In this document: positions 35,613-43,037 of the stretch, one piece after another | Layout: every line of letters begins with the position of its first letter | Position numbering within the stretch: the stretch's first letter is position 1 | Source: Acidobacteriota bacterium | GTDB taxonomy: Bacteria; Acidobacteriota; Terriglobia; Terriglobales; Acidobacteriaceae | DNA length: 63,861 nucleotides | Reading direction: 5' to 3' | NCBI GenBank assembly: GCA_028872955.1 | Contig: JAGWNX010000009.1 | Span: forward strand, 1-63,861 | Notes under the pieces: generated by a model | Seen by the model: only the letters and a program-made list of their open reading frames with translations | What the model was told of the DNA's origin: nothing | The model's database searches: none | Translations under genes and position numbers: made by a program

Positions 35613-35939
35613 CTACGGCTTGACCACCTGGGCCAGCCGATCCAGTGCCTGCTCCCACGGCGTACGCCGCGCGTCCAGCCAGCGCCGCGCCGCGTCGAGC
35701 CCGGCAGGCTCCAGCCGACAGGTGCGCACCCGGCCAACCTTCTCCGTATGCACCAGGCGCGCCTGCTCCAGCACCTGCACATGCTGCACCACGGCTGCCA
35801 GGGTCATGCCCAGCGGCTCGGCCAGTTGCGATACGGAGACCGGTCCCTGGCTCAGCCGCTCCAGCATGGCTCGCCGAGTGGCATCGGCCAGCGCATGGAA
35901 GACGCGGTCGACGTCGTTCTCCTCCGGTTGCGGGTGCAT
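35613..35939 (-). CDS. ArsR-family transcriptional regulator
   Basis: 108 residues from the ATG at 35939 (a GTG one codon upstream is possible). Winged helix-turn-helix: RVFHALADATRRAMLERLSQ, PVSVSQLAEPLGMTLAAVVQHVQVLEQARLV, then the wing HTEKVGRVRTCRLEP. There are no cysteines or other obvious metal site, so it belongs with the non-metal ArsR group that is typically paired with SRPBCC/AHSA1 genes. It starts 6 bp after the stop of the SRPBCC gene, in one operon. Two dyads over the promoter upstream of that gene are good candidates for its own operators. Confidence 0.9.
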   Translation of the reverse strand: MHPQPEENDVDRVFHALADATRRAMLERLSQGPVSVSQLAEPLGMTLAAVVQHVQVLEQARLVHTEKVGRVRTCRLEPAGLDAARRWLDARRTPWEQALDRLAQVVKP

Positions 35940-35945
35940 CACGGC

Positions 35946-36425
35946 CTAGACCGCCGCCTGCAGCGCTGCACCCAGGTGCTCCAGCAGATGGCTCCAGCCC
36001 AGCTCGCGCAGCTTCGGGCCATCGGAGTTGGCAAAGTACGCACCCTGCTCGGTAAAGCGCAGGGTCGTGCCCTCGCCCTCGGCCATCAGCTCAAACGTTG
36101 CCAGCGAGGCAGACATCCGATAGCCGTTGATGTCCATGGTGTAGCTCTCCACCACGCGCTGGTTGGGTTGTATATCCAGAAAGACCACGTCGCGGGCACC
36201 CTCCATGCCGGTGACCGGCGAGTTGCCCAGATACTGAAAGCGCGTCGTCTCCAGCCCACCCGGGCGAAAGTCAAGCTCGTAGGAGTGCAGCTTGCGCGAC
36301 GCAGCTGGCGAGGTCCAGCGAAGCCGCTGCGTCGGGTCAGAAAGCGCCAGAAACAGCCGCTCCGGGCTGACAGGGTAGTGCCGTTCGATGCAGAAAGTGC
36401 TATGCGTCACAACAGGATCAGACAT
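35946..36425 (-). CDS. SRPBCC (AHSA1-like) family protein
   Basis: 159 residues from the ATG at 36425. START-like ligand-binding fold of the activator-of-Hsp90-ATPase-1-like family: FCIERHYPVSPERLFLALSD, the R-x-W turn (TQRLRWTSP), FRPGGLETTRFQYLGNSP, VVESYTMDINGYRMSASLAT and the C-terminal helix RELGWSHLLEHLGAAL. In many genomes such genes are paired with a non-metal ArsR repressor as here; the ligand is unknown. GGAG lies 8 bases before the start. Transcription is from the promoter at 36462-36489. Confidence 0.88.
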   Translation of the reverse strand: MSDPVVTHSTFCIERHYPVSPERLFLALSDPTQRLRWTSPAASRKLHSYELDFRPGGLETTRFQYLGNSPVTGMEGARDVVFLDIQPNQRVVESYTMDINGYRMSASLATFELMAEGEGTTLRFTEQGAYFANSDGPKLRELGWSHLLEHLGAALQAAV

Positions 36426-36440
36426 GGCGGACTCCAAAAG

Positions 36441-36466
36441 AATAGTTAAGTTACTGCTTGACTATT
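36441..36466. promoter_or_regulatory. Operator-like dyad O1, over the -10 element
   Basis: AATAGTTAAG (36441-36450) and CTTGACTATT (36457-36466) form an imperfect inverted repeat (9 of 10) with a 6-bp centre, overlapping the -10 of the SRPBCC-arsR promoter. Probable ArsR binding site. Confidence 0.7.
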
Positions 36467-36489
36467 ACGCCAGATTCGACATTTGTCAA
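36462..36489 (-). promoter_or_regulatory. Promoter of the SRPBCC-arsR operon
   Basis: On the minus strand TTGACA (36489-36484), a 16-bp spacer and TAATAG (36467-36462). The -35 is perfect and the -10 is close to consensus. Both elements lie inside operator-like dyads. Confidence 0.7.
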
Positions 36490-36506
36490 GCGAATACTTA
36501 ACTATT
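36483..36506. promoter_or_regulatory. Operator-like dyad O2, over the -35 element
   Basis: TTGTCAAG (36483-36490) and CTTAACTATT (36497-36506) form an imperfect dyad. The outer half-site ACTTAACTATT (36496-36506) is the perfect inverse of AATAGTTAAGT in O1, 44 bp away. Confidence 0.65.
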
Positions 36507-36563
36507 CCCGCCTCCCGGAACAATCGCTTAGGCCCTCCTGCCCCGCGATGCCTGCGCCTCCGC

Positions 36564-39500
36564 CTAGTAGATCAGCTTGAGCGAGAACTGGATCTGCCGC
36601 GAGTTCCCTGCCGTCTTGCTGATCTCGCCGAAGCCGGAGCCCTCCAGGATGTTGGCCGGCAACCCCATGGTGACGATGTTAAACAGGTTGAAGAACTCCG
36701 CGCGGTACTGCAGGTTCACGACCTCAGTCCCCGAGTGGCGGCGGCCAAACGGCGTGTCTTTGATAAGCGCGAAGTCGAAGTTGTAGAAGGCAGGGCCGCG
36801 GAAGGTGTTCCGCCCCAGCGTGCCGAAGCGCCCGCTGTTCGGGCCGGAGCCACCGGCCAGATTGATGGGAATGGAGAAGTACGAGCCGTTATTTGCACCC
36901 AGGCCAAAGTAGTCCTCCCGCACCTTGCGCGCGGTGGAGAGCACCGGCTTGCCGATCAGATCGGGACGATCCACACCATTGGAGCCATACCCCGTCTGCT
37001 GGATGCCGGAGTACACCGTAAACGGCGAGCCGCTGTTGATGCTGGAGATGCTCAGCAGCTCCCAGCCGGCAGTCGCCTTGCGCGTCACGACCATCAGCGG
37101 GCGCACCTCCTCCAGGTGGAGGTCCTGCGCCACAGTAAAGGTGAGCGCATGCGTCACGTCGAAGGCGGAAGGCCCCTTCTCCGGGTGGTTGTCAAAGGGG
37201 TTCTGGGAGAAGCCCTGCACCGTGGCGCCAGTGGAGCCGGTTCCCCCGATCACCGAGCTGGTGTCATCCAGCGACTTGCCCCAGGTGTAGCTGGCCTGAA
37301 TGCCAGGGCCGCCGTGGCCGATGGTGCCGGAGAGCGAGCTTTGCAGCGCGTGGTAGCTGGAGTGAGCCGTGTCAGTGATGACGTTCTCCACGCCAAAGCC
37401 GCCGATCACATCGCCCGCGCTGTTGAACTGGGTGTGGGGCGCAAAGCCGGGGCTGGCTCCCGGATACGCATTGGGGAAGCTGGTGCGGGGCAGATGCACG
37501 GAGGTTGTGCCGACGTAGGCCAGGTCTGCCGTGAACGGCCCCAGATGCTTCTCCAGCCCCGCCGTCCAGGTGTACAGCGTGCCGTTGTCAAAGGAGCGAT
37601 CGATGCCCGAGAGGTTCAGCGCGCTCACGACGTGGCTGGGTGTCAGTGCCGCCATGTCCTGCTCATAGCGGTTCACGTCCATCACCGTGTTCGGCTGCAG
37701 CGAGGTGGAGCCGCCATTGGCAAAGATATCCTGCCCGCTGGGCGTGTACACGTGCGGCAGCTGCGCAGGCGTGATCTGGTAGCCATACGGGATGGGGAAG
37801 CTGGCCGAGGAGAGCAGACGCGGGTAGACCACAAACGGCGTGGATCCGGTCAGGAAGTTGTCCTGCCAGATGTTGGGCGGAATCACCATCACGCTGCCGC
37901 CGACGTGCACGCTCAGGCTGGGCCGCGCCTGCCATGCGGCCTCCACACGCGGGGTAAAGGCCCGCCAGTTGGTCTGGTAGCCCGGCTGAGGATTGAGCAC
38001 AAACTGCTGCACGCCGTTGATCGTCAGGAAGCTGGAGGTACGGCGGGCACGCTCTTCAATGGGCTGGTAGAGGTCCCAGCGCAGGCCCAGGTCGAGCGTC
38101 AGGGTCGGCGTCACCTTCCAGGTATCCTGCACGTAGGCTGCGGCCGCATTGCGCGTCACCGCCGCCGGGCCGATGTGTGCGCCATCCGAGAATCCGGGCG
38201 ACGCCACCGCAACGGTGTAGACGAATGGGCTGCCGGAGAGAAACTGGCTGAGAGTATCCGGCAGCGGCTGCCCGGGCTGGATGTCGTGCTTGCCCGAGGC
38301 CGAGGGAATGTAGGAGCGCGCGTAGGCTACGCCGCCGCCAAAGTCATACTCACCGTTCGGGCTGATGCCAAAGTAGGTGGTATCCCGGTTGATCCGCACC
38401 TCGGCGCCCGCCTTCCACAGGTGCCGCCCACGGCTATAGCTCACCGACTGCTGCAGGTGGAAGAGGTTGCCATAGGCCTGCATCACGGAGCCGCCGGCCG
38501 AGTTGAACGCCTCATACAGACCGTCGTTGAACTTCACCGCAGGATCCACCAGGTTGGGCGTAGGAAAGCCCGGCGTGCTGCGCGTGATGGAAAACAACGT
38601 ATTCAGCACCAGCCGCGGCGTCGCTTCGCGCGTATAGCTGCCCACCACGTTGCGCTGCCGGTCGATGTACTCCACGGCAAAGCTGGGGTCAATCGCGGTC
38701 TGGTCCGGATTCGTCGTCGGCCCGTTGATGTTGTCGATGGTGACGCGCGCAAAGAACGTATCCTTGGCGGAGAAGTGGTGGTCCAGCCGCAGCGAAAACT
38801 GGTCGGCCGTCGTGCTTACCTTGGAGGCGGTGGCGTAGGTGTGCGCTCCGTAGGCACCGGTCGGCAGATTGGGCAGCGGATAGCGGGCCAGGATCCTGGC
38901 GATGCTGGAGTCCACCGGCACCGTAAACGTATCGTTGAGCGTCGTGTTCTGGTCGATTCCGGTACGCTCCAGCGCAGTCGGCACAGGCATCACCTGGGTG
39001 GTGCCCAGCACCTGACGAAAGCCCTGGTACTGGCCAAAGTAGAAGGTCGTCTTGCGGCCGTTGAAGAGCCCCGGCACCACGACCGGACCACCGTTGGTAA
39101 AGCCGAATTCGTTGCGCCGGAAGGGCGGAATACGACCCGGGTAGGCAAACGACGGGTGGTCAAAGTAGTTCCGGGCATCGAGAGCCGAGTTGCGCAGGAA
39201 CTCGAAGACCGAACCATGAAAGCCGTCTGCGCCCGTGCGGGTGTGAATGTTGGTGAAGCCCGCAGCGCCGCGTCCCACCTCAGCGGGCAGCCAGCCCGAG
39301 GAGGAGTCAATCTCCTGCACGGCATCCACGTTGAAGTTGCTGAAGGTAGCTCCGCCCATCTCGGGGTCCGAAATGTCTGCCCCGTCCATGGCAAAGACCG
39401 CCTCCACGCCGCGCTGGCCGTTGATGGCGAACTGCTGGGTAAAGTTCGTCGCGCCGTTGGCGTCTGTCATGGTGCCGGCGGCCAGCAGCAGCAACTGGCT

Positions 39501-39980
39501 GAAGTCGCGTTTGTTGAGCGGCAGCCCACTCACCGCCTGGCTCGAAAGGTCTTCCCCGCCCGTAGCCGCGGTCTGGGTCGAGGCCACGGCCAGCAGCAAC
39601 GCATCGTCCGCCGTCAGCGTCAGAGTGATGGCAGGAGTCGAGGCCGGCTGCACCGGCGTGGGGTACACGATGCTTCGCTTGGCCAGGATGACTGTGAGCT
39701 GATATGGCCCCGCGGCCAGACCAGACAGCACAAAGTGGCCCGCAGGGTCGGTCTGCGCTGTCTTGGCCGATGCCGTGGCCGCACCTTCCGGACTGAGCCG
39801 CACCGTCGCGCCCGCCACGGCAGAGCCCGCTTTGTCGCGCAGGGTCCCGCTCAGGGTCAGCTCGGCTGGCGTCTGCTGGGTTGGAGTCTGCTGGGCCAGT
39901 GCGCGGCCTGACAGCATCCAGCAGGAGACCAGCAGCAACAGTACGGGCAGGGCTGCCCAGCTGCGGCGTGGCGCAGCCAT
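36564..39980 (-). CDS. Oar-like TonB-dependent receptor with carboxypeptidase-regulatory domain
   Basis: 1138 residues from the ATG at 39980. Signal peptide AALPVLLLLVSCWMLSGRALA, then a carboxypeptidase-regulatory-like domain (LTLSGTLRDKAGSAVAGATV to GPYQLTVILAKRS), a plug (QLLLLAAGTMTDANG, FAINGQRGVEAVFAMDGADI) and a large barrel that includes the Oar-family block FHGSVFEFLRNSALDARNYF and ends RQIQFSLKLIY. Such very large receptors are greatly expanded in Acidobacteriota and are thought to import oligosaccharides or other large nutrients; the ligand is unknown here. No riboswitch or regulatory element is recognised in the 257-bp gap upstream (39981-40237), apart from a TATAAT-like -10 at 40109-40114 on the minus strand. 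Confidence 0.9.
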   Translation of the reverse strand: MAAPRRSWAALPVLLLLVSCWMLSGRALAQQTPTQQTPAELTLSGTLRDKAGSAVAGATVRLSPEGAATASAKTAQTDPAGHFVLSGLAAGPYQLTVILAKRSIVYPTPVQPASTPAITLTLTADDALLLAVASTQTAATGGEDLSSQAVSGLPLNKRDFSQLLLLAAGTMTDANGATNFTQQFAINGQRGVEAVFAMDGADISDPEMGGATFSNFNVDAVQEIDSSSGWLPAEVGRGAAGFTNIHTRTGADGFHGSVFEFLRNSALDARNYFDHPSFAYPGRIPPFRRNEFGFTNGGPVVVPGLFNGRKTTFYFGQYQGFRQVLGTTQVMPVPTALERTGIDQNTTLNDTFTVPVDSSIARILARYPLPNLPTGAYGAHTYATASKVSTTADQFSLRLDHHFSAKDTFFARVTIDNINGPTTNPDQTAIDPSFAVEYIDRQRNVVGSYTREATPRLVLNTLFSITRSTPGFPTPNLVDPAVKFNDGLYEAFNSAGGSVMQAYGNLFHLQQSVSYSRGRHLWKAGAEVRINRDTTYFGISPNGEYDFGGGVAYARSYIPSASGKHDIQPGQPLPDTLSQFLSGSPFVYTVAVASPGFSDGAHIGPAAVTRNAAAAYVQDTWKVTPTLTLDLGLRWDLYQPIEERARRTSSFLTINGVQQFVLNPQPGYQTNWRAFTPRVEAAWQARPSLSVHVGGSVMVIPPNIWQDNFLTGSTPFVVYPRLLSSASFPIPYGYQITPAQLPHVYTPSGQDIFANGGSTSLQPNTVMDVNRYEQDMAALTPSHVVSALNLSGIDRSFDNGTLYTWTAGLEKHLGPFTADLAYVGTTSVHLPRTSFPNAYPGASPGFAPHTQFNSAGDVIGGFGVENVITDTAHSSYHALQSSLSGTIGHGGPGIQASYTWGKSLDDTSSVIGGTGSTGATVQGFSQNPFDNHPEKGPSAFDVTHALTFTVAQDLHLEEVRPLMVVTRKATAGWELLSISSINSGSPFTVYSGIQQTGYGSNGVDRPDLIGKPVLSTARKVREDYFGLGANNGSYFSIPINLAGGSGPNSGRFGTLGRNTFRGPAFYNFDFALIKDTPFGRRHSGTEVVNLQYRAEFFNLFNIVTMGLPANILEGSGFGEISKTAGNSRQIQFSLKLIY

Positions 39981-40237
39981 CTGGGCATCGGACGGGGGAG
40001 GCAGTAGGATCGCGTGCAGAGTCAGACTCCTGGTGCGGCAGACGGGCGCACCAGCCACAGGGAGTCCCCGTATCCGCACGCGCAGCCGCCGTTCTCTCGA
40101 TGGTCGAAATTATACGTGGCACGCAATGCCGCGGGCGGCTGCTGCGCGGGACGAACCTTCCTCTTCCCTGTGCAAGAGGTGCCGGAGGGCCCGGACGCGC
40201 CATCGGTAGTCCAGCGGTAGTCCAGCGGCGGCGCCGG

Positions 40238-40657
40238 TTAGCTCCGCGGTGGCTGCTCGGTTTCAATCCGGGGGTAGCTCGCCTCGACGATGGTCGAGAT
40301 GCCGCCGCGCGGGCGGAAGTCGCCCACCACCTTGGCCCACACCGGATCGCAGGCCTTCACCACATCGTCCAGCACCTGGTTCACAATGTTCTCCTGAAAG
40401 ATACCGAGGTTGCGGTAGACGAACAGGTACTCCTTCAGGCTCTTCAGCTCCAGGCAGCGCTCGCGCGGCATATAGCGTACCGTCAACCGACCGAAGTCCG
40501 GCAGTCCGGTCTTGGGGCACACGCTGGTGAACTCCGGATCGTCGATCAGAATCTCGTAGGCGCGAAACTGGTTCCGCCAGGTCTCAATGGGAGGGAACGT
40601 GGTATCCAGCCCGGCCTTGGCATGGTCGTCGGTATAGCCGGTCGTATGGGTAGTCAT
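40238..40657 (-). CDS. queF: 7-cyano-7-deazaguanine reductase QueF (unimodular)
   Basis: 139 residues from the ATG at 40657, preceded by GGAGGGT. It reduces preQ0 to preQ1 with NADPH in queuosine biosynthesis. The catalytic Cys lies in EFTSVCPKTGLPDFG, followed by the QueF motif ELKSLKEYLFVYRNLGIFQE, and GDFRPRGGIST near the C-terminus. It is the short, YkvM-type tunnelling-fold form. Upstream queC/D/E genes are absent from the window, and there is no preQ1 riboswitch in the 48 bp before it. Stand-alone on the minus strand before the Oar-like gene. Confidence 0.95.
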   Translation of the reverse strand: MTTHTTGYTDDHAKAGLDTTFPPIETWRNQFRAYEILIDDPEFTSVCPKTGLPDFGRLTVRYMPRERCLELKSLKEYLFVYRNLGIFQENIVNQVLDDVVKACDPVWAKVVGDFRPRGGISTIVEASYPRIETEQPPRS

Positions 40658-40705
40658 ACCCTCCATTCTAGCGGGTTTGCGTGCAGGCGTAGACCACGAG
40701 CCGCC

Positions 40706-41959
40706 TCAGTTGCGATGCCCCAGTGTCGGGCGATCGTCGGTGGAGGATGCCGGGTTGTTCGGGTCGTTGGAGCCGCCTCCTCCGACACGGCGCAGCGAGG
40801 GCTTGTTGGCGTCGCCCTTGTTGTTGATCTTGCGCTTGTTCTCGATACGCGCCAGCCGCGCCTTGATGTCGTCAAACTCCGACGTGGTCACGATGTAGTC
40901 CGGGCGCGCCGGCATGATGGTCGCAATCTCGTCTTCGGAGTGGGCGATGCGGTCCGGCGTCTGCGGGTGGTCGGCAAAGACCTTGGCCAGCGTGCCGGGC
41001 TTGTGCTTCTCAAGCGCGTCGATCTTCTCGAAAAACTGGATAAACGCCTGCGGATCGTAGCCTGCCTTGTACATGTACTGCAGGCCCAGCCAGTCGGCCT
41101 CAGCCTCAAAGTTGCGCGAGAACTGCAGGAAGGTGATGGGCACGGCCAGTTGCGCCGCCTCGTAGATGCCGTATCCCGTCCACGACCCCTCCGTCATGAT
41201 GATCAGCGGCACCTCGCCAATCTGCATGTAGTTCATGCGCGTCATCTCGCGCGCGGCATGGTGGGCGCAGACGTGCGCCGTCTCGTGCGCCATCACGCCG
41301 GCCAGTTCGGCCTCTTCGTCCGCTGCCAGAATCAGGCCGGAGTTGACGTAGAAGAAGCCGCCCGGCAGCGCCATGGCGTTGATCTCGTCGGAGTCGATCA
41401 CCTTGATGGTGAACGGCACCTTGCAGTCCGAGTTCTTCACAATATTCTGCCCCACGCGATTCACATACTCCGCAATCACCGGATCCGTGATCATGTGCGC
41501 CGACTTCTCAATCTCCATGGAGTACTGCTTGCCGTTCGAGATCTCCCAGTTGGTGGAGTACCAGTTGCCTACGCCGCGACCACCGATGTTGCGGTTGCCG
41601 ACTGCGTTCACATCGTCTTCACTGCCGCTTTTGATGTGCGGATCCAGCGCCTCGCCGGGCGAGGGGATGGAGTCGGTCTTGGCATCGGCGCTCGTGTCTG
41701 CGGCGGCTTTGGCCTTGGTCTTACCGGCCTTGGTGTCGGGCTTGGAGTCCGCCTTGGAGCCGGTCGCCTTGCCATCCGCGGGCGAGGCCTTCGCCTCGGT
41801 CGCAGCGGGGGCAGAGCCCGATTGCGACGCCGCCTGAGAGGTCGTCTGCGCGGCAGCCTGGGGGGTAGCATCCGGTGCCGGGGCCGCGGTGGTCTGCGCG
41901 TAGGCCGCCGTAGTCAGGCCAAGCAGCGTGACAAGTCCGAGGTTTGCAAGCGTTGACAT
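40706..41959 (-). CDS. M48-family metalloprotease, secreted
   Basis: 417 residues. Signal peptide ANLGLVTLLGLTTAAYA with AQ cleavage, then an Ala/Thr/Lys-rich disordered stretch to about residue 95 and an M48 domain. Zinc motif HETAH in ELAGVMAHETAHVCAHHAA at about residue 224 and the third-ligand Glu in FEAEADWLGLQYMYKAG. PGGFFYVNSGLILAA precedes the motif as in BepA/YfgC-like proteases. It is probably a periplasmic protease for outer-membrane protein quality control. A C-terminal Asn/Arg-rich tail is variable. It lies downstream of the pseudopilin operon with a 158-bp gap and is probably expressed separately. Confidence 0.9.
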   Translation of the reverse strand: MSTLANLGLVTLLGLTTAAYAQTTAAPAPDATPQAAAQTTSQAASQSGSAPAATEAKASPADGKATGSKADSKPDTKAGKTKAKAAADTSADAKTDSIPSPGEALDPHIKSGSEDDVNAVGNRNIGGRGVGNWYSTNWEISNGKQYSMEIEKSAHMITDPVIAEYVNRVGQNIVKNSDCKVPFTIKVIDSDEINAMALPGGFFYVNSGLILAADEEAELAGVMAHETAHVCAHHAAREMTRMNYMQIGEVPLIIMTEGSWTGYGIYEAAQLAVPITFLQFSRNFEAEADWLGLQYMYKAGYDPQAFIQFFEKIDALEKHKPGTLAKVFADHPQTPDRIAHSEDEIATIMPARPDYIVTTSEFDDIKARLARIENKRKINNKGDANKPSLRRVGGGGSNDPNNPASSTDDRPTLGHRN

Positions 41960-42117
41960 AACGTGACTCCTGGGCGCTGGACAGGCAGCAGAGGCACCCG
42001 CCCCGAATCCCTGACTAATAGACGCGGATACGGACCACAGGGTTACCGCCGCCCATGGCTAGTATGCGCCTTTTTCCCAGGGCTTGCGAGCGGATGAAAC
42101 TCGTTGCGGCACGCACC

Positions 42118-42534
42118 CTACCAGCTGGAGTACGAGCTGCCGTCGGACGCCGTCATCTGCGCTCCGGAGTGCACGTCGTCGATGCCCGGGTCGGTCTGGT
42201 CGATCGAGTTCAGGTCGCCACTCTGCTCCGGGATCCAGGTATCGCTGCGCTGCGTGAAGGGGTCTACCGGCATCTTCTTCAGATACCCGGCCTGCACCAG
42301 GTCATCCAGCGTCTGCGGCGCCCGTTGCTTATCCACCGTGTAGGAGTCGATGGCAGCGCGCATGGTGTGCAGGTCCTCCCGCAGCACCGCCTCCTTGGCG
42401 TTGCGTACATTGTTCACGTACGAGGGGATAGCAATCGCCGCCAGAAACGCAATAATCGTCATGACGATCATCAGTTCGATGAGCGTGAAGCCGGACTCCG
42501 CGTTCCGTGGCCGGGTTGTGATCTTCGCTACCAT
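42118..42534 (-). CDS. Type II secretion pseudopilin GspG-like
   Basis: 138 residues. Prepilin signal with the cleavage motif G|FTLIE in ESGFTLIELMIVMTIIAFLA, leaving an N-terminal helix that also crosses the membrane. The C-terminal part has the GspG motif PVDPFTQRSDTWIP and Asp-rich GIDDVHSGAQ. It is assembled into a periplasmic pseudopilus after cleavage by a prepilin peptidase that is not encoded here. The start overlaps the stop of the upstream pseudopilin gene by 7 bp. It is the third gene of the secretin operon. Confidence 0.88.
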   Translation of the reverse strand: MVAKITTRPRNAESGFTLIELMIVMTIIAFLAAIAIPSYVNNVRNAKEAVLREDLHTMRAAIDSYTVDKQRAPQTLDDLVQAGYLKKMPVDPFTQRSDTWIPEQSGDLNSIDQTDPGIDDVHSGAQMTASDGSSYSSW

Positions 42535-43037
42535 GTGGAGTACCGTGTGCCATCCAGGGCCACGCCGTCGCTCTTGCTATAGACATCGTAGACGTTCTGG
42601 CCCCCAAAGGAGGTCGAGTCCGGGTCGTCCTGATTGGAGCGCAACCCCCAGTCCGTAGAACCGGTCATCGGGTCAACCGGAATGCGACGCAGAAAGCGCA
42701 CCTTCTTGCCCTGAATATCCACGCCATCGACCAGCGTCTGCAGATCAGGCGGGTAGTTCATGCTGTCCGGCTTGGTCTGGATGGGCGCGCCGCGCAACTC
42801 GATATCGTCCTTGTAGCGATCAATGGCGTCGCGCATCTCCCACAGGTCACGGCGCAGCTCGCGCTCTTTGGTCCGCTTCACCTGGAAGCGGGCGATCGGC
42901 ACTGCGGCGCTGGCAAGAATGGCAACCATGGCAACCACAACAATCAGCTCCACCAGCGTCAAGCCAGACTCCCGGCCACTCGCTCCCGCGTCAAGGGTGC
43001 GACGACAGAACCCGGACTGAGTCTCCGACGCTCGCAT
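42528..43037 (-). CDS. Type II secretion pseudopilin GspG-like (second copy)
   Basis: 169 residues. A 25-residue leader ends in the prepilin site G|LTLVE of ESGLTLVELIVVVAMVAILA. It contains LRRIPVDPMTGSTDWGLRS, the same Gsp-type loop as its neighbour, and the same C-terminal YSSW/YSTW ending, so the two are paralogues. Its ATG shares a base with the secretin stop codon (TAATG), indicating translational coupling. Which of the two is the major pseudopilin cannot be told from sequence. Confidence 0.87.
   Translation of the reverse strand: MRASETQSGFCRRTLDAGASGRESGLTLVELIVVVAMVAILASAAVPIARFQVKRTKERELRRDLWEMRDAIDRYKDDIELRGAPIQTKPDSMNYPPDLQTLVDGVDIQGKKVRFLRRIPVDPMTGSTDWGLRSNQDDPDSTSFGGQNVYDVYSKSDGVALDGTRYSTW

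Noticed and set aside
36483-39911. A 1142-residue open frame on the plus strand opposite the Oar-like receptor gene
   Set aside because: It mirrors the real gene in a GC-rich genome. The protein is Arg/Gly/Val-rich with no recognisable domains, while the opposite strand encodes a complete TonB receptor with signal peptide.
40204-40227. Tandem duplication of the 11-mer CGGTAGTCCAG upstream of the Oar-like gene
   Set aside because: Only two units, no dyad, not close to a promoter; probably replication slippage.
39881-41956. Long plus-strand open frame opposite queF and the M48 protease
   Set aside because: It covers two convincing genes and their intergenic region; composition is that of an antisense frame.
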